Shown here piece by piece: positions 8,423-15,546 of a stretch of 64,000 bases of DNA. Source of the stretch: Cytobacillus oceanisediminis 2691 (GTDB lineage Bacteria; Bacillota; Bacilli; Bacillales; Cytobacillaceae); assembly GCF_000294775.2 (NCBI RefSeq), contig NZ_CP015506.1, forward strand, positions 2,641,501-2,705,500. The letters are read 5' to 3'. Each line of letters begins with the position of its first letter. Positions within the stretch are counted from its first letter, which is position 1. The notes beneath the pieces were generated by a model. That model ran no database searches and was not told the origin of the DNA. It saw only the letters and a list, made by a program, of their open reading frames with translations. The translations under genes and the position numbers were made by a program.

Positions 8423-9484
8423 TTAATGGCTCATTGTAGCCTTACCGTCGTCTTCTCCGGTCTCAGTTACCTTCAGGATGGCGACGGCTCCTTTTTGTGC
8501 ATGGTTAAACTGATGAGTAACAATTGGATAGCTGCCTGCCTTGGTAACTGTAAACTCCACTACTGCACCGCCGCTTGCCGGGAGCATGACCGTTTGGAGA
8601 CCTTTATAGCGGTTATAAGGGTTGCCATCAATGTAAACATCATCGAACACAGTACCCACCACATGGAAAGAGCTAACTTCATTTGGCCCTACATTATTTA
8701 TATATATCCTCACCTTATCCCCTACTTTAGCCAGAAGCGGATTATCCTTAAGTGTGAACGTATCCCCATTAGTATTAGGGTCTCCTTTTTTTAAAGCTTT
8801 TGTGGAGAAAACCACATGACTGGGAACGCCGTTTGTAAAATCCTCCAGATCGTTGTACTTATACCACTCGTTTTGAATAATTGTATATTCTCTATCAATC
8901 TCTTTATCAGTCGGATAGCCGTCTTTAGGCTTTACAATTATAGTTCCGTGCATTCCATTTGCTATATGTGATAATACCGGTGAAGTTCCGCAATGATACA
9001 TAAACACTCCTGGTTTATTTGCAGGATAACTGAATGTTCCCGTTTCATCTGGCTGAACGTTGGAGAAGTCTTTTGAAGGAGCTGCGTGTACAGCGTGAAA
9101 GTCCATGCTGTGCGGTATTGCCGGATCCATGTTTTTTAAGGTGAAATTGATTGTGTCCCCTTCATTAACGACAACTACAGGACCTGGCGCTTCACCATTA
9201 AACGTCCATGCTTTATAGAATTTTCCTTTGTCGATTTCAATATCCGTGATTTGGGAAGTCATTTCTACATTTACTTCTTTTGGCCCGACTCTATCAATTT
9301 TCAATGGAATGGGCTCCTGATTTAAGTCTTTATGCGGTGCGATTGCCTCGGGCTGAGCTGTTTCTGCTGCCAGAACCTTTTCTTCAGGCTGAAGGGAACT
9401 TTCCTGTGATGCCCCCTGGCTGCATCCCGATATTAACCCTATGCCTATAGCCGAAGTAAGCAGATATTTTACTCCTTTTTTCAT
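8423..9484 (-). CDS. nirK: Copper-containing nitrite reductase, lipoprotein type
   Basis: NirK reduces nitrite to nitric oxide. From ATG 9484 (AAGGAGG eight bases upstream) it has 353 residues with a lipobox LISGC (Cys21), so it is anchored outside the membrane as expected in a Gram-positive. Type 1 copper ligands are visible as His125 (IPHS), Cys165 (MYHCG), His173 (LSHI) and Met178 (GMHG). Candidate type 2 ligands and catalytic residues are Asp128/His130, His164, His274 (SFHVVG) and His324 (VTHQ). The upstream in-frame start at 9529 lacks a ribosome site. Context with nosDLYF supports a denitrification role. Confidence 0.95.
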   Translation of the reverse strand: MKKGVKYLLTSAIGIGLISGCSQGASQESSLQPEEKVLAAETAQPEAIAPHKDLNQEPIPLKIDRVGPKEVNVEMTSQITDIEIDKGKFYKAWTFNGEAPGPVVVVNEGDTINFTLKNMDPAIPHSMDFHAVHAAPSKDFSNVQPDETGTFSYPANKPGVFMYHCGTSPVLSHIANGMHGTIIVKPKDGYPTDKEIDREYTIIQNEWYKYNDLEDFTNGVPSHVVFSTKALKKGDPNTNGDTFTLKDNPLLAKVGDKVRIYINNVGPNEVSSFHVVGTVFDDVYIDGNPYNRYKGLQTVMLPASGGAVVEFTVTKAGSYPIVTHQFNHAQKGAVAILKVTETGEDDGKATMSH

Positions 9485-9549
9485 CTTGATTTCCTCCTTA
9501 TAATTGATTGGTTTATCTGCTTTTATCATATGGTAAATATGGACCGATT

Positions 9550-9620
9550 TTGGTGATTTTTCTCACAAGACTTTGAAATTCTGTGAAGAGTTTGTGAATT
9601 AGTGATCACTTTTCTATTGT
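9550..9620 (-). promoter_or_regulatory. nirK upstream region with TGTGA/TCACA elements
   Basis: TCACA at 9563, TGTGA at 9582 and 9593, and the 10-bp palindrome AGTGATCACT at 9601-9610 lie 70-130 bases before the nirK start. They resemble halves of CRP/FNR-type sites, but none has the standard six-base spacing. A regulatory role is inferred from position only. The rest of 9621-9755 shows nothing recognisable. Confidence 0.3.
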
Positions 9621-9760
9621 TTAAAAGGATAGAAGAGTTATTACTTTAATCGCCAGGTGTTTCAATCATGCCGGCTCCATAAGTGCGTCTCAGCTAATTA
9701 ATGGACACTTTACATCTATATTAATTTGTAAAAAATTGTTCCTATCTATCTTAAATGGTT

Positions 9761-9766
9761 TATAAT
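9761..9766 (+). promoter_or_regulatory. Probable -10 of uppP promoter
   Basis: TATAAT lies 55 bases before the uppP start. A weak TTGTTC is present 19 bases upstream as a possible -35. Confidence 0.4.
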
Positions 9767-9820
9767 CATTAAATGGAGTTTAGTTGAATCAGATAGAATA
9801 AAAGGAGAATTAATTAAAAG

Positions 9821-10651
9821 ATGGATTTTATTATGATTTTAAAAGCGATTATTTTGGGATTTGTTGAAGGAATGACGGAGTTTGCTCCAGTGTCATCTAC
9901 TGGACATATGATTATTGTGGATGATATGTGGCTCAATACAAAAGAGTTTTTGTCAAAATATGAAGCTAATACTTTTAAAGTTGTCATTCAGCTCGGTTCC
10001 ATTTTAGCGGTTGTAATTATTTTTAAGGAACGGTTCATGGAAATGCTCGGTCTTGGGGGAAAGAGCAAAAACTCTGAAGAAAAACAGAGCCGTCTGAAAT
10101 TGTCTCAAGTGATTGTCGGATTAATTCCTGCCGGGATTCTTGGCGTTTTATTTGAGGATTATATTGATGAACACCTGTTTTCAACTGAGACAGTACTGAT
10201 TGGCTTGGTAATTGGTGCATTTCTGATGATTTTTGCTGATATTTTTGGAGGCAAAGACCCGAAAACAGTTTCAGTTGATCAAATCACCTATAAACAGGCT
10301 CTATCTATTGGATTGATTCAGTGCTTCTCACTTTGGCCCGGGTTCTCACGTTCAGGTTCAACCATTTCAGGCGGCGTGCTGCTCGGCCTGTCACACCGTG
10401 CTGCAGCTGATTTTACTTTTATCATGGCTGTGCCCATCATGGCTGGCGCGAGCTTTCTATCCTTAATAAAAAATCTTGAGTACTTTTCAGTCGATGCGCT
10501 TCCTTTCTTTATTGCAGGCTTCATCAGTGCATTTGTTTTTGCCTTGATTTCAATCCGCTTCTTTTTGAAAATGATCAATAAAGTTAAACTTATTCCTTTT
10601 GCCATTTACAGAATTGTACTTGCAGGGGTTATATATTTCATATTCCTTTAA
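9821..10651 (+). CDS. uppP: Undecaprenyl-diphosphatase (BacA/UppP)
   Basis: This integral membrane enzyme dephosphorylates undecaprenyl pyrophosphate to recycle the lipid carrier of cell-wall synthesis and gives bacitracin tolerance. The 276 residues contain both family motifs: EGMTEFAPVSSTGHM (about 16-30, catalytic Glu and Ser/Thr/His) and FSRSGSTISGGVLLG (about 170-184, with the essential Arg). Around eight hydrophobic segments are seen. The start follows AAAAGGAG. It is a single gene with a strong terminator. Confidence 0.96.
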   Translation: MDFIMILKAIILGFVEGMTEFAPVSSTGHMIIVDDMWLNTKEFLSKYEANTFKVVIQLGSILAVVIIFKERFMEMLGLGGKSKNSEEKQSRLKLSQVIVGLIPAGILGVLFEDYIDEHLFSTETVLIGLVIGAFLMIFADIFGGKDPKTVSVDQITYKQALSIGLIQCFSLWPGFSRSGSTISGGVLLGLSHRAAADFTFIMAVPIMAGASFLSLIKNLEYFSVDALPFFIAGFISAFVFALISIRFFLKMINKVKLIPFAIYRIVLAGVIYFIFL

Positions 10652-10657
10652 AAAATG

Positions 10658-10688
10658 AACCCGGGCCTTTACAGCCCGGGTTTTGTTT
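10658..10688 (+). terminator. uppP terminator
   Basis: The stem AACCCGGGC/GCCCGGGTT with a seven-base loop is followed by TTTTGTTTT. Confidence 0.92.
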
Positions 10689-10696
10689 TGGTTTAT

Positions 10697-11224
10697 TGTC
10701 CGAAGACGGGAGTGGTTTGGACTCTGGCCCGGGGATTTCTCCTTTTACTGTCCGAAGTCGTGGCAGGTTCGGACTCTGGCCCGGGGATTTCTCCTTTTAC
10801 TGTCCGAAGTCGTGGCAGGTTCGGACTCTGGTACGGGATTTCTCCTTTTACTGTCCGAAGTCGTGGCAGGTTCGGACTCTGGCACATGGATTTTCTCCGT
10901 TTACTGTCCGAAGTCGTGGCAGGTTCGGACTCTGGCACGGGAGTTTCTCCTATTACTGTCCGAAGTCGTGGCAGGTTCGGACTCTGGCACATGGATTTTC
11001 CCTTTTACTGTCCGAAGTCGTGGCAGGTTCGGACTCTGGCACATGGATTTTCCCTTTTTCTGTCCGAAGTCGTGGCAGGTTCGGACTCTGGTACGGGGAT
11101 TTTTCCTTTTTCTGTCCGAAGTCGTAGCGGGTTCGGACTCTGGCACGGGAGTTACACCTTTTTCTATCCGAAGTTGTGGCAGGTACGGACTCTATGAGCG
11201 TCATGTCGTTTTCTCCTGTCCAAA
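10697..11224. repeat. Tandem array, 52-bp unit, ten copies plus a decayed edge
   Basis: TGTCCGAAG-like starts occur at 10697, 10749, 10801, 10852, 10905, 10957, 11009, 11061, 11113, 11165 and, decayed, 11217: steps of 51-53, nearly all 52. Each unit holds the inverted repeat GTCCGAA...TTCGGAC around an 11-base loop, then CTCTGG and a pyrimidine-rich TTTCTCCTTTTAC-like segment. Central copies are almost identical and the two edge copies have diverged. A 52-base period shifts frame every unit, so overlapping long open frames with repeated peptides on both strands are not real genes. The array lies between convergent uppP and the 59-aa gene. Confidence 0.95.
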
Positions 11225-11238
11225 CCAATTGCTTGTTA

Positions 11239-11418
11239 TTAAAACAAATTTTTAAAGAAGCTGAAAATTACCCTCGGAATCCACAGTACGATCCGAATAA
11301 GTAATGAGATCACAATGGAATCCAGGAATTCATTCAAAATCTCACGCAGCAGCCCTGGTTTTCTTTTTTCTCTTTTCTTGATGGTGTTTCCCGCCTTCCT
11401 ATTCTTAATCCGCTTCAT
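11239..11418 (-). CDS. Small basic/hydrophobic protein (59 aa)
   Basis: A 59-residue frame starts at ATG 11418 inside the end of the DUF1836 gene (14-base overlap). The N-terminal 20 residues are strongly basic (MKRIKNRKAGNTIKKREKRK) and the C-terminal half is hydrophobic (SIVISLLIRIVLWIPRVIF), suggesting membrane attachment with positive-inside topology. There is no separate ribosome site, so translation is probably coupled to the upstream gene. The family is not recognised. Overlap and composition make it likely real. Confidence 0.68.
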   Translation of the reverse strand: MKRIKNRKAGNTIKKREKRKPGLLREILNEFLDSIVISLLIRIVLWIPRVIFSFFKNLF

Positions 11419-11965
11419 TTTTTACATCGTCTACAATGCGTTCAGCTGCTTTTCGGTACAAGTTGCTCATGTGAACCAGTGATGTTGCCAGCAGGACTTT
11501 TTCAAGCTCAGCTGGCTGATCTTCATTAAGCTCTTTTGCTTCCTCTGCTGCCCTGGATGCCTGATTTTCCAGATCATTCACAAATGCATCAACATTAAGT
11601 TTAGTTAAATCGAGGTATAGCTGATAAAAATGGTCCAGATCCATCTTTCCTTCTGCTGTTCGGGTGTTGATACCATTTAATAGGCTTTTAATATCGTTTA
11701 TGGATAGAGCCCCTTTAAGCTGATAAATGAAAGCAATTAAAATAAGATGCTCCTTTGAATATTTTTTATTTTTGACAGGAAAAAACAATTTCCCTTTTGC
11801 ATAGTTATTTATCATTGTCTTAGTTAGCACTTTTTCCTCTTCGTTTCTCGTCGTGCTGCCAAAAGTATTTTCAAATAGCTGGATTACCTGATCCATATAT
11901 AAATCTATCTGCGGGATATCTTCCAATTGAATTTGATTATCCGCAATGAGTTTTCCCATTTCCAT
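11405..11965 (-). CDS. DUF1836 domain protein
   Basis: This encodes 186 residues. The middle part reads like a MerR-type helix-turn-helix (LTKTMINNYAKGKLFFPVKN, about 48-67), followed by an ILIAFIYQLKGALSINDIKSLL helix region, the plan of DUF1836 proteins. The C-terminal third is helical and acidic. A DNA-binding role is plausible but unproven. The start follows GAGGGATAA. It forms a two-gene unit with the overlapping 59-aa gene. Confidence 0.78.
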   Translation of the reverse strand: MEMGKLIADNQIQLEDIPQIDLYMDQVIQLFENTFGSTTRNEEEKVLTKTMINNYAKGKLFFPVKNKKYSKEHLILIAFIYQLKGALSINDIKSLLNGINTRTAEGKMDLDHFYQLYLDLTKLNVDAFVNDLENQASRAAEEAKELNEDQPAELEKVLLATSLVHMSNLYRKAAERIVDDVKNEAD

Positions 11966-12031
11966 ATTTATCCCTCAAATCCTCACCTGTTATTATATAA
12001 ATTCTACTTAAAAAAGCATAAGTTGTAAATA

Positions 12032-12060
12032 TTGACTAGATGACGTTTTGTATATATTAT
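12032..12060 (+). promoter_or_regulatory. SigA-type promoter of the hemolysin III gene
   Basis: TTGACT, a 17-base spacer and TATTAT form a near-consensus promoter 49 bases before the start codon, which follows AGGAGGAG. Confidence 0.8.
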
Positions 12061-12108
12061 ATTAAGTAGTTATTAAAACTACATACAGGAACATTAGGAG
12101 GAGATATT

Positions 12109-12756
12109 ATGAATTCATACATCCGGGAGCCCATAAATGGACTGACCCATTTAGCAGGAGCCATTTTATCCTTTGCCGGATTGCTTGCCATGGTTATCAA
12201 AGCCTCACTGACGACATCTTCACCGCTTGCCATTACTGCTGTTGCTATTTTTGGAATCAGTTTGATGCTGCTCTATTCAGCTTCAGCTACCTATCATATG
12301 GTGATAGCTAAAGATAAAGTCATTGCCTTTTTAAGAAAGCTGGATCATTCCATGATTTATGTATTGATTGCAGGTTCCTATACACCTTTTTGCCTTATTA
12401 CTTTAAATGGTGTGACCGGCTGGGTTCTATTTTCCATTGTTTCTGCTGTTGCTTTATCGGGGATTCTGTTTAAAATGATCTGGTTCAGATCTCCCCGCTG
12501 GCTATCAACAGCCTTATACATTGCAATGGGATGGATTATTGTTTTTGCCTTTTCGCCGCTTTCTGAGTCTTTAAGCAGTAATGGTGTAATGCTTCTTTTG
12601 CTGGGAGGCATCCTATACACGGTCGGCGGAGTGATTTATGCGATTAAACCAAAGTTCCTGGAGTTCAAACATTTGGGTTTTCATGAGATTTTTCATATTT
12701 TCATTATGATGGGAAGCATGGCACACTTTCTTTGTGTGTTCATGTATGTGATCTGA
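12109..12756 (+). CDS. trhA: Hemolysin III/PAQR family membrane protein (TrhA-like)
   Basis: This encodes 215 residues with seven predicted membrane helices. PAQR signatures are present: REPINGLTHLAGA near the N-terminus, LDHSMIYVLIAGSYTPF in the middle, and GFHEIFHIFIMMGSMAHF near the C-terminus. They supply the conserved His and Asp residues of the presumed metal site. In bacteria, TrhA-type proteins affect membrane energetics and lipid homeostasis; the hemolysin label is historical. It is transcribed alone from a near-consensus promoter. Confidence 0.88.
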   Translation: MNSYIREPINGLTHLAGAILSFAGLLAMVIKASLTTSSPLAITAVAIFGISLMLLYSASATYHMVIAKDKVIAFLRKLDHSMIYVLIAGSYTPFCLITLNGVTGWVLFSIVSAVALSGILFKMIWFRSPRWLSTALYIAMGWIIVFAFSPLSESLSSNGVMLLLLGGILYTVGGVIYAIKPKFLEFKHLGFHEIFHIFIMMGSMAHFLCVFMYVI

Positions 12757-12765
12757 CAGATAGTT

Positions 12766-12798
12766 AAAAAAGCGGACACCCTCTTGTCCGCTTTTTTT
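12766..12798. terminator. Bidirectional terminator
   Basis: The stem AGCGGACA/TGTCCGCT is flanked by A-run and T-run between convergent genes. Confidence 0.92.
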
Positions 12799-12800
12799 GA

Positions 12801-14174
12801 TTAGCTGCCTTCTACATCCTTCAAAACGGCTTCTAATTTCTGATCAGAAAATCTGACCATGTTTTTGTAGATGTTCAGGATAGATTCAGCATAATTGGTT
12901 CCAGGCACAGCCCATTTGCCATTCAGTTCCTGCCATAGCTTTGCCGAACCTCTTTTCACAAGGCTGAAACGCGGATCCGCCAGTGGATATTTAGGAGGCA
13001 GCGGCTGTGTAGAAGCATAGGCATATAAATGCTGAATATGTGCCAAAACGCCTTCTTCCTGTGTGGAAAAGCTTGCTCCTGCCGCACCATTCCCTGTTGC
13101 GCCGATTCCTGCAAAATTATTCTGGCCAGGTTTAACATCACCAGTGAATCGGAGAAAGTTGGTTTCATGCATGGCCTGTGCAAAAGCTATATCCCCTCTG
13201 ATACCATAATATTCTCCAATAGCCGAATAGAATGAACCTAAATTGGCAGCATTCGGGTTTACCTGTTTTGCATATTGATTCATATGCTCTGGTGACAAAT
13301 GCGTTACTCCCAGAATGGAATAGCCTTTGGGTTCAGAAGGCACTGCCGGCGGAGCGTCTGACAGTATATAGGCATCTGTTATTCCCGCTTTTTTTACTGT
13401 TTCCAGTTGTTTTTCTGCATTTTCCTTCGTACTGAAAGCACCGGCCTGTACCCTGTACCAGACCGTGCCTGAAATTTCAGCAGTGGCTATAACCGTTTCA
13501 ATGCTTTTATTTTTTAGAGCGGCAGACCTTTCCTCAGCATTTTTTCTATTTGTAAATGAACCGGCAATCACTCTGTATAGATTACTGGGATCGACTGGCT
13601 TTGGCGGCTGCGGCGGGACTGCCGGTTTCGCTTTAAGGCTAAAGGCTTTTGCAATTCCATTAACATGTCCCTGTGCCACCCTTTGTCTCCACAGCGGATC
13701 TTTCATTAATGCGGCATCTGCAGAATTATCAATAAACCCATTTTCTGTTAAAAGGGCTGGCATGGCTGATTCACGCAGTACATGAAAGTCAGCTTTCTTC
13801 TTACCTCTATCGATGAGCTTATTCAGTTTAGTGACTTCAGCATGGATAATATTCTGATAGCTGGCTGTCTGGGAAGTGCTGCCAAGGCTGTTATGAATAA
13901 AATCTTCATAGCCCCTCGCTGCACCATTCGCGGCATTACAGTGTATGGAGAGGTAAAAATCAGCCCCCCAGCTATTAGCTTCAGATGTCCTTTGGCTCAA
14001 ACTCTTAGTTGTATCATTTTCACGGCTCATTCTAACTTCTATATTCTGATAGCCGGCCAATAAGATATTTTTTATATTTTTTGCGATATCAAGCGCAATA
14101 TCTTTCTCTCTTATTCCGTTTCCCTGTGCTCCTGGATCAGTACCTCCGTGTCCAGGGTCTAAATAAAGCTTCAT
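12801..14174 (-). CDS. Amidase_3-SPOR-glucosaminidase two-enzyme cell-wall lysin
   Basis: Domain order in 457 residues: N-acetylmuramoyl-L-alanine amidase type 3 (about 1-180; DPGHGG at 6-11 with zinc His, LSIHCNA, and LTENGFI with the catalytic Glu); a proline-rich linker; two SPOR-type repeats (LYRVIAGSFTNRKNAEERS and WYRVQAGAFSTKENAEKQ, about 200-270); then a glucosaminidase/LytG-like domain (about 290-457, with IAFAQAMHETNFLRF). There is no signal peptide, as in B. subtilis CwlC, which acts in mother-cell lysis. ATG 14174 is eight bases after AAGGAG; GTG 14183 is too close. Cutting both the stem peptide and the glycan strand is inferred from the domains. From 14184 to 14438 only promoter-like AT-rich DNA is seen. 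Confidence 0.9.
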   Translation of the reverse strand: MKLYLDPGHGGTDPGAQGNGIREKDIALDIAKNIKNILLAGYQNIEVRMSRENDTTKSLSQRTSEANSWGADFYLSIHCNAANGAARGYEDFIHNSLGSTSQTASYQNIIHAEVTKLNKLIDRGKKKADFHVLRESAMPALLTENGFIDNSADAALMKDPLWRQRVAQGHVNGIAKAFSLKAKPAVPPQPPKPVDPSNLYRVIAGSFTNRKNAEERSAALKNKSIETVIATAEISGTVWYRVQAGAFSTKENAEKQLETVKKAGITDAYILSDAPPAVPSEPKGYSILGVTHLSPEHMNQYAKQVNPNAANLGSFYSAIGEYYGIRGDIAFAQAMHETNFLRFTGDVKPGQNNFAGIGATGNGAAGASFSTQEEGVLAHIQHLYAYASTQPLPPKYPLADPRFSLVKRGSAKLWQELNGKWAVPGTNYAESILNIYKNMVRFSDQKLEAVLKDVEGS

Positions 14175-14438
14175 GGTCCTCACTCCTTTATTATTGAATT
14201 CTTATATTTCAAAGTTTGGAGCTTCCCAGTTCATTATAAATCAATTTAACACAGCAAGTACTTGCATGTAATAGTGTATGTTTAAAAGCAGAAATGGCTT
14301 GTACGCATGACCAGGCAATATTGATTTCCATAGCAGGAATCATAAAAAATTGTCTTTTAATAGGCGACATTCTCATTCAAAAACTTAGGTGCAGCCGTAT
14401 GCTAATGGTGGAACTAATTTTTCGGGGAGTGAAAAATC

Positions 14439-15044
14439 ATGGGTTTGTGCGGGAAGAAAAACAATAAAGAGTTTGAGAGGCATGATTTTTGCCATGAGCA
14501 TGATTGCGACTGTGAATGTCATATAAAACCAGACTGGGACGAAGGTAAACACCGGAAAAATTTCTATGAAAATTGTGTTGAAGAGGTTTTGGAGGCCATT
14601 TTTAAAGCCCAGAAAAAAGCAGGGTTAGATGATGAATGCAGAAGTTCCTGCCGGGAATCCATTGATGACCTCATGGGAGGACAAAAGAAACCAAAAAAGA
14701 ATACAATTCCATTCCTTTTATATTGCGGGAGCTGTGAACCATTTAAAGCTACAGGTGTGACCACATTCACTCATCATTCCAAGGAAAAGAAATTTGCTTG
14801 TATAACATCATTCATTTTTAGAATTAAAGAATTTGATGGCAAATGTGCTGTATTGGAATTGTTGACTTTCAAGCAATGTAAATCTTCTAAAGACCCGTTT
14901 AAATCACATACAAAAGATTTTTGTTCACCTTGCAGCCAAATCGATTGTGAAAACGTAGAAGATCTCATTCCTACAGGTATATGCATAAATGTGGATCTTT
15001 CCTGTTTTTGTGCTGTAACCTGTCTGCCTGCCATCCGCTTATAG
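14439..15044 (+). CDS. CotY/CotZ (ExsY) family spore coat protein
   Basis: This encodes 201 residues and is Cys-rich, with an HDCDCECH cluster near residue 25, LLYCGSCEPF in the middle, and the C-terminal CINVDLSCFCAVTCLPAIRL typical of CotY/CotZ/ExsY. These proteins self-assemble by disulfide links into the outer crust or exosporium basal layer. The start follows a TCGGGGAGTG ribosome site. Neighbouring CsxC-like genes support a spore-surface locus. CotZ and CotY cannot be told apart from sequence alone. Confidence 0.9.
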   Translation: MGLCGKKNNKEFERHDFCHEHDCDCECHIKPDWDEGKHRKNFYENCVEEVLEAIFKAQKKAGLDDECRSSCRESIDDLMGGQKKPKKNTIPFLLYCGSCEPFKATGVTTFTHHSKEKKFACITSFIFRIKEFDGKCAVLELLTFKQCKSSKDPFKSHTKDFCSPCSQIDCENVEDLIPTGICINVDLSCFCAVTCLPAIRL

Positions 15045-15120
15045 AACTTTACTATTCCTGCTTGTATTATGGGCTTTGCTAAATGATTCGCCGATTCCTA
15101 ACACTATGAATAGCCCAGTA

Positions 15121-15156
15121 AAAAAGGTGCACCATTCTGGCATGGCGCACCTTTTT
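15121..15156. terminator. Bidirectional terminator
   Basis: The stem AAAAAGGTGC/GCACCTTTTT lies between the convergent coat gene and the actin-partner gene. Confidence 0.88.
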
Positions 15157-15169
15157 TGCATTAAGCAGA

Positions 15170-15544
15170 TTAGCCTCCAAAAGCCTCCAGCACATCCTCT
15201 ACTTCTTTTATATCAACCTCATCTGAAATTGACTCATGAAGAGCCTTCTTCTCTTTATATGCTGGCGTCTGGACTGGAACATAGCCTGATTGCATCATTT
15301 TCTTAATTTCATTAATTTCTGCGAGTATGATGTCGCTGTTCATATTTTTGGGATGGAGATAGCTGTTTAAAGCTGATAAAACTAAATGGATCAGCGTATT
15401 ATTATTGGAATGATAGTCGACTTGATCCTGTATCTTCTTTGAGACTTTTACAGATGCCCCAGTTTTGACATCAATGAACTGATCTGGGATTGTTAATGCG
15501 GTCTTATTAACATAGTCGGTATAGGTTCTGAACATTTCCATCAT
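15170..15544 (-). CDS. Small partner protein of the ParM-like actin (124 aa)
   Basis: This encodes 124 residues; the frame begins two bases after the stop of the ParM-like gene, so the pair is one transcript. The product is mostly helical, with a central LIHLVLSALNSYL helix and an acidic C-terminus (DEVDIKEVEDVLEAFGG). The position, just downstream of a ParM-type gene, is that of a ParR-like adaptor, but I see no clear ribbon-helix-helix motif and no similarity strong enough to name it. The function is inferred from position only. A terminator follows. Confidence 0.7.
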   Translation of the reverse strand: MMEMFRTYTDYVNKTALTIPDQFIDVKTGASVKVSKKIQDQVDYHSNNNTLIHLVLSALNSYLHPKNMNSDIILAEINEIKKMMQSGYVPVQTPAYKEKKALHESISDEVDIKEVEDVLEAFGG

Positions 15545-15546
15545 CC

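Noticed and set aside
9582..9610. Standard FNR/CRP operator before nirK
   Set aside because: TGTGA and TCAC parts are present, but with eight rather than six bases between them.
10697..11224. CRISPR array
   Set aside because: The repeats are contiguous, with no unique spacers and no cas genes nearby.
10655..11255. Long overlapping open frames on both strands encoding repeated VRSRGRFGLW-like peptides
   Set aside because: They are by-products of the 52-bp array; the period is not a multiple of three, so every frame repeats, and none has a ribosome site.
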